The notes under the pieces were generated by a model, which worked only from the letters and a program-made list of their open reading frames with translations, did not search any database and was not told the DNA's origin. A stretch of 64,000 nucleotides of DNA from Bacteroidales bacterium (GTDB lineage: Bacteria > Bacteroidota > Bacteroidia > Bacteroidales > 4484-276). Shown here piece by piece: positions 51,329-61,905 of the stretch. Where the stretch lies: positions 1-64,000 of the forward strand of contig DASRND010000007.1 of assembly GCA_035647615.1 (NCBI GenBank), read 5' to 3'. Each line of letters opens with the position of its first letter. The first letter of the stretch is position 1. The translations under genes and the position numbers were made by a program.

Positions 51329-51679
51329 TCAACTTTCCAACAGCACCTCTTTCAACACAACGGCTTGGTTTATTTTGTGGTCTTTGGCCGCATACAAAAG
51401 GCAAAGCGTTTTATTTTTCGCCTTTTCACGCAAATTGTCCAGGGCCTCTTTTTTATCTTTTAGCTCTTCGCGATAGCGACGGGCAAATTCATCAAACCGC
51501 TCCTCTTTGTGGTCGAACCATTTTCTCAGTTCGGTGGATGGAGCAAGTTCTTTGTCCCACTCATCGAGCTTTGCAACTTCTTTGGAAACGCCACGGGGCC
51601 AAAGCCTGTCAACTAAAACCCGGTAGCCATCATCTGCAGAAGGATCGTCGTAAATCCGTTTTAATTTTATTTCTTTCAT
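51329..51679 (-). CDS. DUF488 family protein
   Basis: This 116-residue protein shows the DUF488 pattern IKLKRIYDDPSADDGYRVLVDRLWPRG at the N-terminus and LLYAAKDHKINQAVVL near the end. It is soluble, with no signal peptide. The family's biochemical role is unknown, though it is often near stress or thiol genes. Here it sits between pgl and ndh. A longer DUF488 protein of a different subgroup is encoded at 57306-57869. Confidence 0.88.
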   Translation of the reverse strand: MKEIKLKRIYDDPSADDGYRVLVDRLWPRGVSKEVAKLDEWDKELAPSTELRKWFDHKEERFDEFARRYREELKDKKEALDNLREKAKNKTLCLLYAAKDHKINQAVVLKEVLLES

Positions 51680-51743
51680 GGGTTTGGTTTTTTGTATTAA
51701 TCATTCTACTTATCCCATTCTAAAAATTTCGTTTTCATGCGGC

Positions 51744-52490
51744 TTAAAGCGAAGGCAACAGTGCGGCTGCCTTTTTATCGACAAACCAAATTAGGTTTCC
51801 ATCTTCCGGATGGATCATCTGTGCAGGAAATTTCTCCGGTTGACGCGGGTCAATCAAAACGGTTTTTAAAATTTCTGCTTTTTTTTCTCCCTCAACAAGA
51901 AAAACAATGTTGTGTGCTTTGTTAATTAAAGAGGGCGTCATGGTGATGCGAAACATTTGTTGCTCCGATACATAGAGCTCTTGTACCAGCCGAGTGTTTT
52001 CGAAAATAACATCGGTTTCGGGAAATAATGACGCCGTGTGGCCATCTGCGCCCAGACCCAGAAAAATAAGATCGAAACGCGGCGACTCTTTTCCATAGAA
52101 TTTTGTAATGATGTCTGCATATTTCTTTGCAGCCTCGTCCGGTTCTAAATCAACAGGAATGGGATTAATATTTATTGCCGGAATATCAATGTGATCCAAC
52201 AATAAAGCCCTGGCCTTGGTGGCATTATTTCGTTTATCATCCGATGGTACAAAACGCTCGTCACCCCAAAAGACAAAGGTTTTGTTCCAGGAAATTTGAT
52301 CCCGGTAAGGTGGCTTTGCCAAAAGAGCAAACAGGTTTTCGGGGGTAGTTCCTCCCGATAAGGAGATCACAAATTTTCCGCGGCTTTCGATGGCTTGTTT
52401 CGAAATTTTAATCATCAAATCCGCTGCTGCCTTTGCCAATGCAGCTGAATTCTGAAAAACGCTTATGCTATTTTGCTGATTCAATTTCAT
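51744..52490 (-). CDS. pgl: 6-phosphogluconolactonase
   Basis: This protein hydrolyses 6-phosphogluconolactone to 6-phosphogluconate, the second step of the oxidative pentose-phosphate pathway. Starting at ATG 52490 gives 248 residues; a longer frame from 52529 adds 13 residues of doubtful value. Motifs: [13 protein letters not shown] near 42-54, [10 protein letters not shown] and [14 protein letters not shown]. It overlaps the end of zwf by 23 bases, which fits coupled translation. Confidence 0.94.
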   Translation of the reverse strand: MKLNQQNSISVFQNSAALAKAAADLMIKISKQAIESRGKFVISLSGGTTPENLFALLAKPPYRDQISWNKTFVFWGDERFVPSDDKRNNATKARALLLDHIDIPAININPIPVDLEPDEAAKKYADIITKFYGKESPRFDLIFLGLGADGHTASLFPETDVIFENTRLVQELYVSEQQMFRITMTPSLINKAHNIVFLVEGEKKAEILKTVLIDPRQPEKFPAQMIHPEDGNLIWFVDKKAAALLPSL

Positions 52491-53997
52491 TTTTTCCAAA
52501 GGGTATTGTGAGCCAATTGTGCCCGTCAACAGCTATCAATGCGTGTGCATCCTGAGGTCCGTGTGATCCGGCATCGTAAGTTGGGAAATTAGGAGAGGTG
52601 TTTGCTTTCCATGCATCCAGCACTGGCATAAGTATTGCCCATGCCGCTTCTACCTGGTCAGCACGCATAAAAAGCGTTGCATCTCCCCGGAATACATCGA
52701 GCAGCAAGGTTTCATAAGCTTCGGGCGTTCCGCCTGTGTAGGTGTCGTGGTAATTAAACAACATGTGAACGGGGTTGAGAAGCATTTTAAGTCCGGGTTG
52801 TTTTGCCTGAAAGCTTAACTGTATTCCCATGTGCGGCTGGATATTAAGGATAAGCTTGTTGGATTGCCAGTTTTCGATAGCTTCAACCGGGAAGGAATGA
52901 TGTGGCACCGGTTTAAATTGAATAGTGATTACGGAAATGGTCTCATTCATCCGTTTCCCGGTACGAACATAAAAAGGCACTCCCTGCCAGCGCCAGTTAT
53001 CGACATGAAATTTCACCGCTGCAAAAGTTTCTACATTGGATGTTGGTGCCACATCAGGCTCCTCCCGGTAACCCTTTACTTGTTTACCTTTTATCCATCC
53101 ACTACCATATTGGCCTCTTACGGCATTTTTGTGTACCTCTTCCGGTTTTAATTTTCTCACCGCATTCAATACATCGACCTTTTTATTACGGATTTCGTTT
53201 GCTTCAAAAGTGATGGGTGGTTCCATGGCGATAAGACACATTAGCTGGAGCAAATGATTTTGAATCATATCGCGAAGTGCGCCGGCAGTCTCATAATAAT
53301 TTCCACGGTGTTCGACGCCCAATTCTTCTGAAACAGTGATCTGAACATGATCGATGTAATTCCGATTCCAGATCGGCTCAAATAATGCATTGGCAAAACG
53401 AAATGCCAGAATATTTTGCACGGTTTCTTTGCCCAGATAGTGATCGATACGATAAATCTGGGATTCGTCAAAATGGGTATGCAACAAGGTATTAAGACTA
53501 ATAGCACCCTCCAGATCGTGCCCGAAAGGCTTTTCTATAACAATGCGGCTTTTCTGCTTATTATCACAAAGCTCCGACGATCCTATATTCATCGAAATTT
53601 CTTCGAATGCATTTGGCGGAACAGCAAGATAATAGACTGTGTTGGCGGAGGCATTCCATTTTTTTTCGAGAGCTTTTATCTGTTTGCTTATGGCAGAATA
53701 GGTAGATGTAGCATCAAACTCCCCTTGCAGATAGGTGAGGTAGTTACTAAAAACATCCCATTGATCTTTTTTTGCTTTTCCCCGTCGCGAAAACTTATCT
53801 ACGCCTTCATGCAAATGTTTTACAAATTCCGGGTCTGTGTATTTACGACGACTTACCCCGATGACTGCAAACTCTTCGGGAATCCATTTATCCAGCCAGA
53901 GATTATAAATGGCGGGAATCAGTTTGCGCCAGGTCAAATCTCCTGTGGCGCCAAGTATTACAATGATGGTGGGGCCTATTTTTGTTCCGGTTTCCAT
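52468..53997 (-). CDS. zwf: Glucose-6-phosphate dehydrogenase
   Basis: The enzyme oxidises glucose 6-phosphate and makes NADPH (or NADH). From ATG 53997, one base after the gnd stop, the protein is 509 residues; a longer frame to 54069 lies inside gnd and is unlikely. Landmarks: [17 protein letters not shown] (nucleotide site), [13 protein letters not shown] (catalytic region) and VRTGKRMNE. It is third in tal-gnd-zwf-pgl. Confidence 0.97.
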   Translation of the reverse strand: METGTKIGPTIIVILGATGDLTWRKLIPAIYNLWLDKWIPEEFAVIGVSRRKYTDPEFVKHLHEGVDKFSRRGKAKKDQWDVFSNYLTYLQGEFDATSTYSAISKQIKALEKKWNASANTVYYLAVPPNAFEEISMNIGSSELCDNKQKSRIVIEKPFGHDLEGAISLNTLLHTHFDESQIYRIDHYLGKETVQNILAFRFANALFEPIWNRNYIDHVQITVSEELGVEHRGNYYETAGALRDMIQNHLLQLMCLIAMEPPITFEANEIRNKKVDVLNAVRKLKPEEVHKNAVRGQYGSGWIKGKQVKGYREEPDVAPTSNVETFAAVKFHVDNWRWQGVPFYVRTGKRMNETISVITIQFKPVPHHSFPVEAIENWQSNKLILNIQPHMGIQLSFQAKQPGLKMLLNPVHMLFNYHDTYTGGTPEAYETLLLDVFRGDATLFMRADQVEAAWAILMPVLDAWKANTSPNFPTYDAGSHGPQDAHALIAVDGHNWLTIPFGKNEIESAK

Positions 53998-53998
53998 G

Positions 53999-55417
53999 TT
54001 ATCTCTTTTGGTTCCATTGTGTGTGAAAAATTCCGTCTCTGTCATTTCGCTCGTAAGTATGAGCACCAAAATTATCGCGCTGTGCCTGTATTAAATTGGC
54101 AGGAAGCCATCTACTCCTGTAGCTGTCGAAATAGGCCAAAGCGACCATCATTGCAGGAACCGGAATCCCTGATCCCGCAGCTGTCTGGATAACTTTTCGA
54201 ATATCTATTTGCGATTGCGTTAGTTTTCTTGAAAACGCATCGCTCAGCATAAGATTCGACAGATCCGGCTGTTTCAGAAACGCAGAACGGATGTCTTCCA
54301 ATAAGGCAGCACGGATGATACAACCACCTCTCCAGATAGCAGCAATATCTTCTAATTTCAAATCATATTTATACTTTTTAGATGCTACCTGCAACAGCTG
54401 CATTCCCTGCGCATAAACTGTGATGATTGAAAAATAGAGTGCCTGCTCCATCCGTTTCAGCAGATCGTTTTTATCTCCGGCGAATTTCGTTATAGAACCT
54501 TCCAGATGTTGATGTGCAGCTTCACGTTCTTTTTTATAAGTTGATAAATTTCGCATGGAAACGGCAATATCAATGACAGGAATAGGTACTTGCAAACTCA
54601 TAGCATCTTCAGAAGTCCAGGCGCCCGTGCCCTTTTGTTTTGCACTGTCGAGGATCTTGTCAATGATCCGGCTGTCGGTAAGGTCATCTTTTTGGGTAAA
54701 AATATCTGCGGTTATTTCGATAAGATAGGACTGCAATTCCCCCTCGTTCCATTTTGAAAAAATAGCGTGTAGCTCATCATTATTCATACCTGCACATTCC
54801 TTCAGCAGGTGATAAACTTCGGCAATGAGTTGCATCAATCCATACTCAATTCCGTTGTGCACCATTTTTACATAGTGTCCGGCGGAGCCTGGCCCCAGCC
54901 ATGTTACACAAGGTTCATTATTCACTTTGGCAGAAACAGCTTCCAGCATTTCAGCCACACGCTCATACACTTTCTTCGGTCCACCCGGCATAATGCTTGG
55001 CCCTTGGCGTGCGCCCAGCTCTCCTCCTGAAACGCCAACGCCCATAAAATGAATGCCTGATTCCTGCAATTGCTCACTCCTTCTGTTGGTATCCGTAAAG
55101 TGAGAATTACCGCAATCCATCAGCAAATCATTTTCCGACAAAAAAGGTTTTAATTCACTGATGACATCGTCCACAATTTTTCCGGCAGGCACAAGCATCA
55201 AGATTATTTTAGGCGTCTTTAGCGCACCGAGAAATTCATTCAGGTCGGAGGTGGCGGCCACATTTTCGGTGCCGGCGTCTTTTTTAAGTGTTTCTGCTTG
55301 TGAACTATCTTTATCATAACCTATCACGGTGTATCCATGATCGCTCATGTTGTAAACAAGATTGCGCCCCATGGTGCCAAGGCCAATCATTCCGTAGTCG
55401 AATTTTGTCTCTTTCAT
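53999..55417 (-). CDS. gnd: 6-phosphogluconate dehydrogenase (decarboxylating)
   Basis: This 472-residue enzyme converts 6-phosphogluconate to ribulose 5-phosphate, CO2 and NADPH. Visible are the nucleotide-binding [13 protein letters not shown] (near 12-24), the substrate motif [16 protein letters not shown], the catalytic lysine in [13 protein letters not shown], and the C-terminal tail FHTQWNQKR. The length matches the long family type. It is followed by zwf after one base and preceded by tal (86 bases). Confidence 0.97.
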   Translation of the reverse strand: MKETKFDYGMIGLGTMGRNLVYNMSDHGYTVIGYDKDSSQAETLKKDAGTENVAATSDLNEFLGALKTPKIILMLVPAGKIVDDVISELKPFLSENDLLMDCGNSHFTDTNRRSEQLQESGIHFMGVGVSGGELGARQGPSIMPGGPKKVYERVAEMLEAVSAKVNNEPCVTWLGPGSAGHYVKMVHNGIEYGLMQLIAEVYHLLKECAGMNNDELHAIFSKWNEGELQSYLIEITADIFTQKDDLTDSRIIDKILDSAKQKGTGAWTSEDAMSLQVPIPVIDIAVSMRNLSTYKKEREAAHQHLEGSITKFAGDKNDLLKRMEQALYFSIITVYAQGMQLLQVASKKYKYDLKLEDIAAIWRGGCIIRAALLEDIRSAFLKQPDLSNLMLSDAFSRKLTQSQIDIRKVIQTAAGSGIPVPAMMVALAYFDSYRSRWLPANLIQAQRDNFGAHTYERNDRDGIFHTQWNQKR

Positions 55418-55503
55418 ATTTATTATTCTGTTTAATCCAGATTATTATTTTCCAGAATGAGCTAAAACGAACAATCAAGCGATCACTTATTCTGAGTTTA
55501 ATG

Positions 55504-56655
55504 CTATTTGGCAGATTGGATATCTCCCAGCATTTTCAATCTTTTATCTGCCAGGTTACTGATCAATTCATCAAAAGATTCGATAAATTTTTGGATGCCT
55601 TCGACTTCTAACTGCTGTGTTACAAGTGAGATATCAATACCCACTTTTTTTAGTTCACCAAACAAAGCATTGGCCTGGTCAAGATCCTCCTCAATGGCAT
55701 CTTTTTTCAGGATTCCATGGTCGGCAAAAGCTGTAATGGTTTTGTCGGGCAAAGTATTTATCGTGTTTTCACCAATCAGCGGATCAACGTAGCGGAGATC
55801 ATTGTACTTAGGATCTTTGTTGCTGGTGCTTGCCCACAAAGGCCGTTGCACATGAGCGCCCTTTTCTTCCAGTTTTTTCCAATCCGCACCGCTGAATATT
55901 TCTTTGAACCGTTGGTAGCACAGACGTGCTGTGGCAATTCCCGCCTTGCCTGATAATTGGAGGCTTTGGCTGGTGTTTTTATCTTCTCCGGCCTTATTAA
56001 TATGCTGATCGAGCAGCTGGTCGGTGAGTACGTCAATCCTGCTGATAAAAACACTTGCTACGGAAATAATATGATTGATCGGTTTACCTTCTGCAACTCT
56101 TCGTGTAATGGCATTGATGTAGGCCTGCGCCACCGCAACGTAACTCTCAATCGAAAAAAGAAGCGTTACGTTGATGTTGATACCTTCGTAAAGCATTTGC
56201 TCAATGGCCGGAACGCCCTCCTTTGTTCCCGGAATTTTGATAAGGCAGTTTTTCTTACCAACCTCATCATATAGCCTGCGGGCTTCCTTAATCGTACCTT
56301 CCGTATCCCGGGCAAGATTGGGCAGAACTTCAAGGCTTACAAAGCCATCGGTGCCGCCTGATTTTTCATACACCGGAAAGAGGATATCGCAGGCATCCTG
56401 TACATCTTTTATGGTAAGTGCATCATAGATTTGCAAAGGGTTTTTGCCCTCATTTACCAATTTGGCAATCTGGTCGTCATAATCTGAACCACCTGTAATG
56501 GCCTTGTTGAAAATGCTTGGGTTTGAAGTTATTCCTCTCAGTCCCTGCTCCTCCACTCTTTTCTTTAATTCGCCAGAGGTAATTTTCCCCCGCGTTAAAT
56601 TATCAAGCCAATAACTCTGGCCATACTTTAATAATTCGATTAGTCTGTTCATCAT
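55504..56655 (-). CDS. tal: Transaldolase (long, mycobacterial/plant-like type)
   Basis: Transaldolase moves a dihydroxyacetone unit between sugar phosphates in the non-oxidative pentose-phosphate branch. The 383-residue length and motifs GITSNPSIFNKAI and the Schiff-base lysine in CLIKIPGTKEG fit the longer transaldolase type rather than the 215-residue FSA type. It is the first gene of tal-gnd-zwf-pgl. The two Met codons at the start allow 56655 or 56652. Confidence 0.95.
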   Translation of the reverse strand: MMNRLIELLKYGQSYWLDNLTRGKITSGELKKRVEEQGLRGITSNPSIFNKAITGGSDYDDQIAKLVNEGKNPLQIYDALTIKDVQDACDILFPVYEKSGGTDGFVSLEVLPNLARDTEGTIKEARRLYDEVGKKNCLIKIPGTKEGVPAIEQMLYEGININVTLLFSIESYVAVAQAYINAITRRVAEGKPINHIISVASVFISRIDVLTDQLLDQHINKAGEDKNTSQSLQLSGKAGIATARLCYQRFKEIFSGADWKKLEEKGAHVQRPLWASTSNKDPKYNDLRYVDPLIGENTINTLPDKTITAFADHGILKKDAIEEDLDQANALFGELKKVGIDISLVTQQLEVEGIQKFIESFDELISNLADKRLKMLGDIQSAK

Positions 56656-56832
56656 AAATATTTTTGCTGGTTATTAATCTTTTCTAAATTTCCCTTGCAT
56701 CGCTGCGAAAGTAGAGCTTTCGCACTTTGTATTATCATGCGGTTCAGATTTTCGCTACGGAATAATCGTTTGTCGTTGTCTTCGAACTATCAACATCTGC
56801 GTACTATTTATTTTGTGTAAAACACAACGCTT

Positions 56833-57288
56833 TTACGGCTCAGGATGATAGCTCCCCGGAACCGTGCGGAAACCAATGGCCAACCGATTCCAGCCGTTTA
56901 TGGCGACAATGGCCATCGTGAGGGCAATGATTTCCTTCTCGTCGAAATATTTGCGGGTTGCTTCGTAAAGTTCATCCGGCACATCATTTTCCGAAATCAA
57001 TGTCAGTGCCTCCATCCAGGCCAGGGCAGCCCGCTCGCGATTGGTGTAAAAGGATGTTTCGCGCCAGGCACTCAGCGCGAAAAGGCGCTGCTCGGTTTCG
57101 CCTGCCTTGCGTGCATCTTTGGTGTGCATGTCGAGGCAGTAGGCGCACCCGTTAATTTGCGACGCCCTGGTTTTTACCAATTCGTAAAGCGTACGTTCAA
57201 GCCCCGAACCGTGCACATATTTTTCGAGTTCGAGCATACCTTTGATAGCCTCGGGTGCTTGTTCTGAGTATTTTATTCGTGGTTTCAT
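56833..57288 (-). CDS. Carboxymuconolactone decarboxylase / AhpD-like protein
   Basis: This 151-residue helical protein carries Cys-Ala-Tyr-Cys-x3-His (GCAYCLDMHTKDARKAGE, near residues 51-68), the redox or proton-relay site of AhpD-like peroxidase-system proteins. It is soluble and probably oligomeric. It lies 17 bases after the DUF488 gene and about 180 bases before tal. Peroxide-linked function is inferred from the motif. Confidence 0.9.
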   Translation of the reverse strand: MKPRIKYSEQAPEAIKGMLELEKYVHGSGLERTLYELVKTRASQINGCAYCLDMHTKDARKAGETEQRLFALSAWRETSFYTNRERAALAWMEALTLISENDVPDELYEATRKYFDEKEIIALTMAIVAINGWNRLAIGFRTVPGSYHPEP

Positions 57289-57305
57289 CTTATTGGTTTT
57301 TATCC

Positions 57306-57869
57306 TTAATCGGCTATGTTTTCGTTGCTGGTTTCAGGAACATAAGTCAGCTTCCCGGCCACAATTCTTGCGGGCTGCGTGTAGGGATGCTCTTCGACTT
57401 TGCCCACGCCCATAATGTGCATCACGTTCCAGCCTTCTGCTTTCAGGCAATCGGAAATCATAGAGCGATGGCAGCGCCACCAAACAGCTTCGGAACAAAA
57501 GTAGGCGGTGCGCTGCGTCAGAGCTATTTGCTTCAGCTCTTCTATTCCTTCGCGAAAAGCGTTAGTTTCCATATAATCGGCATAGCCGCGGAAGGCCTGA
57601 TTCCGCCAGGTAGTATTTTTAGAGTCGAGATGTACTTTCCTTCTACCGCCAAGATTTTTTATATGGATGTATCGAAAGCCGGCTTGCGGCAAGGAAACTC
57701 CAAGCGCTTCTTTATTAAAATGTGGAAACTTGCGCGAACCGGGAAAACTCCTGACGTCGGCCACCACTTCAATCTGAAAGGATTTGAGCATGCCAATAAA
57801 TTCCTCCAGGCTATGAATGGAATGCCCGATGGTCCAAATCTTTCTATTTTGTTTTTCCTGACTCATCAC
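57306..57869 (-). CDS. DUF488 domain-containing protein
   Basis: This 187-residue protein begins IWTIGHSIHSLEEFIGML, with VADVRSFPGSRKFPHFN next and CSEAVWWRCHRSMISDCL near 130-147, the standard DUF488 layout with conserved His, Arg and Cys residues. The biochemical role is unknown. Its start overlaps the stop of the AhpD-like gene at 57866 (ATGA), so the two are translated together. Confidence 0.9.
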   Translation of the reverse strand: MMSQEKQNRKIWTIGHSIHSLEEFIGMLKSFQIEVVADVRSFPGSRKFPHFNKEALGVSLPQAGFRYIHIKNLGGRRKVHLDSKNTTWRNQAFRGYADYMETNAFREGIEELKQIALTQRTAYFCSEAVWWRCHRSMISDCLKAEGWNVMHIMGVGKVEEHPYTQPARIVAGKLTYVPETSNENIAD

Positions 57870-58192
57870 TCCATTTCATTCAGGGCAAGGGCTGAGTGAG
57901 CAAAAGCTCCACCCGAGCGCATTTCGGCAGCTACCCAAATTGCTTCCATTATTTCCTGATTGCTTGCCCCTTTTCGCATGGCCGTCCTGGTGTGCGAGCG
58001 GATGCAATACGGACATTGTGTGACGTGCGCCACGGCAACGGCAATCAATTGTTTTGTTTTTTCGGGCAGCGCTCCTTCTTTGAAAACCGTTTTGCTGAAA
58101 TTTGCCCAGGCTTCCATTATTTCAGGAGCCAATGCCGACCTTTTGTCAGCGAGCTCTTTGGTTGATTTTGGATACAAATCTTCGCTTTTCAT
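57866..58192 (-). CDS. Carboxymuconolactone decarboxylase / AhpD-like protein (short)
   Basis: This 108-residue helical protein has CPYCIRSHTRTAMRKGAS (near residues 57-74), the Cys-x-x-Cys-x3-His site of the AhpD-like family. The C-terminus has EAIWVAAEMRSGGAFAHS. It overlaps the DUF488 gene by four bases and follows the zinc-ribbon gene by 30 bases. It is a different subgroup from the one at 56833-57288. Confidence 0.92.
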   Translation of the reverse strand: MKSEDLYPKSTKELADKRSALAPEIMEAWANFSKTVFKEGALPEKTKQLIAVAVAHVTQCPYCIRSHTRTAMRKGASNQEIMEAIWVAAEMRSGGAFAHSALALNEME

Positions 58193-58222
58193 GGTGTTGG
58201 TTTTTAATGATAAATGCTGGTT

Positions 58223-58495
58223 TTAATCGTGTTTCTTGCCACACGTTGGGCAAACCTCAACTTCGCCTTTTTTTAAACGAATGCCATCAATGTGCTCTTT
58301 GATAAACTTACGCACGAGCGTATATTTTTTCTGCTGATGCAACACATCAATTTGATCGTCTTCAAAAAGTTTGCGAATCTTTTGGTCATATTCCTGATAG
58401 CCCCAGCAAACAGGGCAAACGCCTTCAGGAGCCAGGTTTTCTGTTGCTTCTTTTGGCTTTTTATAAAAGTCGTGAAGTTGTTCAAAAAAGTCCAT
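58223..58495 (-). CDS. Small zinc-ribbon-like protein
   Basis: From ATG 58495 this 90-residue protein has CPVCWGYQEYD near the N-terminus and CPTCGKKHD at the C-terminus, two Cys-x-x-Cys knuckles that could hold one zinc. A TTG at 58516 would extend it by 7 residues, but that codon lies in the T-run of the preceding terminator. The middle is charged and helical. It lies 30 bases ahead of the AhpD-like gene. I do not know a named function. Confidence 0.8.
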   Translation of the reverse strand: MDFFEQLHDFYKKPKEATENLAPEGVCPVCWGYQEYDQKIRKLFEDDQIDVLHQQKKYTLVRKFIKEHIDGIRLKKGEVEVCPTCGKKHD

Positions 58496-58514
58496 AATCA
58501 GAATTTTTAAGTTC

Positions 58515-58557
58515 AAAAAAAAAGGATCAGGTCAAACAGCTATCTGAAACCTGATCC
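58515..58557 (-). terminator. Intrinsic terminator after osmC
   Basis: On the minus strand GGATCAGGT (58557-58549) pairs with ACCTGATCC (58532-58524), followed by nine T (58523-58515). It separates osmC from the zinc-ribbon gene downstream. Confidence 0.88.
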
Positions 58558-58589
58558 TCTTCTATTCCATCTTTTGCAATAAGCAGGAT

Positions 58590-59018
58590 TTACTTAACCA
58601 GGTTTGCTTCAGCCGAAATCTTGGCTGTACCGCCGGCATACAAGCGCGAAACCGGGCATTTTTCTTTGGTAATTGCAGCCAGTTTTTTCAGTTTGCTTTC
58701 GTCCAATCCCTGGCATTTTACTTTGCAATCCAGCTTGATTTCGGTAATGTGGGGGCCAGAGTCGTCTTTGGCAAGGGTTATCTGAGCCTTGGTCTCGATG
58801 CTCTCAGGATTCAGCCCTTCCTCGGTGAGCAGCAATGAAAGATACATGGAATAGCATCCGGCATGTGCCGCTCCAACAAGCTCTTCGGGATTGGTGCCTT
58901 TGGCTCCTTCAAAACGGGAGTTGAAAGTGTAGACGCCTTCGTAGCCGGTAAAACTCATTGTTCCACGACCCTCTTTGATCGTTCCTTTCCATTGTGCGTG
59001 TGCATTTGATGTTGACAT
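58590..59018 (-). CDS. osmC: OsmC/Ohr-family peroxiredoxin
   Basis: This 142-residue protein has the two catalytic cysteines of the OsmC fold: Cys in AHAGCYSMYLS near residue 55 and Cys in KEKCPVSRLYAGG near 120. The family reduces organic hydroperoxides. N-terminal WKGTIKEGRGTMSF and TNPEELVGAAHAG fit OsmC more than Ohr. It is 39 bases after acnA and is followed by its own terminator. Confidence 0.95.
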   Translation of the reverse strand: MSTSNAHAQWKGTIKEGRGTMSFTGYEGVYTFNSRFEGAKGTNPEELVGAAHAGCYSMYLSLLLTEEGLNPESIETKAQITLAKDDSGPHITEIKLDCKVKCQGLDESKLKKLAAITKEKCPVSRLYAGGTAKISAEANLVK

Positions 59019-59057
59019 AATAGTTTGATTTTAAATGGTTATTAATTGATGGATAAA

Positions 59058-61844
59058 TCATTTTTTATTTAAAAACTGCCGCAAAACATATTGTAGGATT
59101 CCGCCGTTGCGGTAATATTCAATTTCGATGTTGGAGTCGAGGCGGGCAATGGCCTGAAATTTAATCACGCCGCCCTTGTCGTTTTTGGCCATAATCTGTA
59201 GCACCTTGTGCGGTTTGAGATCGTTGGCAATGCCGGTTATTGTAAAAACTTCTTCACCGGTAATTCCCAGACTTTCTGCACTTTCTCCATTTTTATATTC
59301 AAGCGGCAACACACCCAACCCCACCAAATTGCTGCGGTGGATGCGTTCGTAGCTTTCGGCCAGCACACATTTTACGCCCAGCAGAAATGTTCCTTTTGCT
59401 GCCCAGTCGCGCGAGGAGCCGCTGCCATATTCCTTTCCGGCCAAAACCAGCAGCGGCGTCTGCTCCTCTTTGTATTTCAAAGAAGCATCATATACCAGCA
59501 TCTCTTTGCCCGTAGGCAAATGGCGTGTGAATCCACCTTCTTTTTCGGCCAGTTTATTTTTGATGCGCACGTTGGCAAATGTGCCGCGAACCATCACTTC
59601 ATCGTTGCCTCTGCGTGATCCATAAGAATTAAAATTCTTTTTTTCGACGCCCTTTTCCAACAGGTATTTCCCGGCTGCAGAATCTTCAGCAAAGGCGCCA
59701 GCGGGAGAAATGTGGTCGGTGGTTACGCTGTCGCCCAAAACCAGCAAAGCGCGTGCATTTTCAATGTTTTCGAGCGCCTCGGGATTTTCAGGAATGTTAT
59801 GAAAGAAAGGAATTTCTTTGATGTAGGTAGAGTTTTCGTCCCAATCATAAAGCTTTCCTGACGGCACTTCCAGATTTCTCCAGATTTCGTTGCCTTTGAA
59901 AATCTCACCGTAATTTTTAGCAAAATCGCCGGGCGACAAAACCTTGCTTAGTATTTCGTTGATCTCATCGTCGGAAGGCCAGATATCTTTCAAAAAAACC
60001 GGTTCCCGATTGGAGTCGTAGCTAATCGGCTCGTTGATCAGATCGATATCTACGCGGCCGGCAATGGCATAAGCCACTACCAGCATTGGCGACATCAAAA
60101 AATTCATTTTTACCTGTGGATGAATCCTTGCTTCAAAGTTTCTATTTCCGGAAAGGACGGACGTAACGATCAGGTTATTCTCATCAACAGCTTTGGCAAT
60201 GTCAGGCGTCAGCGGGCCGGAGTTCCCGATGCATGAGGTACAACCATAACCCACCAGATGAAACTGCAGCGCTTCGAGGTCTTTCATCAGGTCGGCCTTT
60301 TCGAGATAATCGGTCACCACCTTCGAGCCGGGGGCAAGCGAAGTTTTCACCCAAGGCTTTACGTCGATACCGTGCTCTCTGGCTTTGCGCGCTACCAATC
60401 CCGCGCCTATCATTACGAAAGGATTGGAAGTATTGGTGCAGGAGGTGATGGCTGCAATAGCCACTGCGCCATCCGAAAGCATAAACTTCTGCTGCCCTCT
60501 GGTGATCCAAACCGTTTTTAGGCCGTTGCTATCTTTCGTTTCTACTTCGGTGGGCATCTTTTTGTCAGATTTGGATACCGGCAAATCGCCACCTTCGCCA
60601 TCAAAACGGGTGATGGACTTCTCAATCTCACGGTCTTCCTGGGATATGTATTTCCGATCGAAAGATTTGTCCAGCAACTCAATGAATTTGCTTTTGAACT
60701 CCTTCAAGAGTATTTTATCCTGCGGCCGTTTAGGGCCGGCAACAGTAGGTTCGACTGTGCACATGTCCAGCTCCAAAACATCCGAATAGGTAATTTTATC
60801 TTCGTGTTCGCGCCACAGCATGTTGGTTTTGCAATAGCTTTCCACCAGCGCAATCTGCTCTTCCGAACGATTGCTTTTTCGCATGTATTCCAGCGTTTTA
60901 TCGTCGATGGGAAAATAGGTGATGGTGCTTCCAAATTCGGGCGACATATTGCCAATGGTGGCACGGTCAGGGACAGAAAGATTGTCCAGCCCCGGGCCGA
61001 AGACCTCAACGAACTTTCCTACTACACCAAGCTTACGAAGCATGTTGGCAATGGTCAGAACCAAATCGGTGGCCGTGGAACCCACCGGAAGTTTACCGGT
61101 AAGTTTCAGGCCGATCACCTCAGGCATTATAAAATAGAGCGGCTGGCCTAAAATGGCTGCTTCCGCTTCGATGCCGCCCACGCCCCATGCTACCACACCA
61201 ATGCCATTGACCATTGGCGTATGACTATCGGTTCCAACCAGCGTATCCGGAAAAACCTCCCCGTTTCGTTCGATAACGCCTTTGGAAAGATATTCGAGAT
61301 TTACCTGATGACAAATACCCATTCCGGGCGGCACCACGCTAAAATTATCAAACGAGTTTTGCGCCCATTTCAGAAACTGGTATCGCTCCTGATTGCGCCT
61401 GTATTCTTCGTTGATGTTGCGTTTGTAAGAATACCCGGTGCCAAAATAATCCACCTGAACCGAATGGTCTATCACCAGATCCACGGGAATGAGCGGGTTG
61501 ATAATGGTGGGGTCTTTGCCTTTCCGGGCTGCTTCGGCACGAAGCGCGGCAATATCAACCACGGCGGGAACACCTGTAAAATCCTGCATCAAAACGCGGG
61601 CAGGTTTAAACGGGATATCCTTGTCGGTGGCCTGCGGCTGCCAGTGCAAAATGGTTTCGATGTTTTCGCGCGTTACCGCAAAATCATCGTAATTACGCAA
61701 TGCATTTTCCAGCAAAATCCGGATGGAAAAGGGCAGCTTGCCGATATCGTAGCCTTGCTTTTGCAATTCGACGAGGCTGTAATAAGTATAACTCTTATCG
61801 CCGATTGTCAAAGGTTTCTTAATCTTAAAAATGTCCTTTCCCAT
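59058..61844 (-). CDS. acnA: Aconitate hydratase A
   Basis: This 928-residue enzyme interconverts citrate and isocitrate in the TCA cycle. The [4Fe-4S] ligands are in TSCTNTSNP and GYGCTSCIGNSGP. PDTLVGTDSHTPMVNG and the C-terminal swivel-domain motif GKEYGSGSSRDWAAKG confirm the AcnA/IRP group. Because its cluster is oxygen sensitive, its place next to osmC and AhpD-like genes is sensible, though operon linkage to osmC is inferred from a 39-base gap. Confidence 0.97.
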   Translation of the reverse strand: MGKDIFKIKKPLTIGDKSYTYYSLVELQKQGYDIGKLPFSIRILLENALRNYDDFAVTRENIETILHWQPQATDKDIPFKPARVLMQDFTGVPAVVDIAALRAEAARKGKDPTIINPLIPVDLVIDHSVQVDYFGTGYSYKRNINEEYRRNQERYQFLKWAQNSFDNFSVVPPGMGICHQVNLEYLSKGVIERNGEVFPDTLVGTDSHTPMVNGIGVVAWGVGGIEAEAAILGQPLYFIMPEVIGLKLTGKLPVGSTATDLVLTIANMLRKLGVVGKFVEVFGPGLDNLSVPDRATIGNMSPEFGSTITYFPIDDKTLEYMRKSNRSEEQIALVESYCKTNMLWREHEDKITYSDVLELDMCTVEPTVAGPKRPQDKILLKEFKSKFIELLDKSFDRKYISQEDREIEKSITRFDGEGGDLPVSKSDKKMPTEVETKDSNGLKTVWITRGQQKFMLSDGAVAIAAITSCTNTSNPFVMIGAGLVARKAREHGIDVKPWVKTSLAPGSKVVTDYLEKADLMKDLEALQFHLVGYGCTSCIGNSGPLTPDIAKAVDENNLIVTSVLSGNRNFEARIHPQVKMNFLMSPMLVVAYAIAGRVDIDLINEPISYDSNREPVFLKDIWPSDDEINEILSKVLSPGDFAKNYGEIFKGNEIWRNLEVPSGKLYDWDENSTYIKEIPFFHNIPENPEALENIENARALLVLGDSVTTDHISPAGAFAEDSAAGKYLLEKGVEKKNFNSYGSRRGNDEVMVRGTFANVRIKNKLAEKEGGFTRHLPTGKEMLVYDASLKYKEEQTPLLVLAGKEYGSGSSRDWAAKGTFLLGVKCVLAESYERIHRSNLVGLGVLPLEYKNGESAESLGITGEEVFTITGIANDLKPHKVLQIMAKNDKGGVIKFQAIARLDSNIEIEYYRNGGILQYVLRQFLNKK

Positions 61845-61905
61845 GTTGATTTTGTGTTTTGTATTAAGTTAATGTTTAATAAAGCTACTATTTGAGTGCG
61901 TTAAC

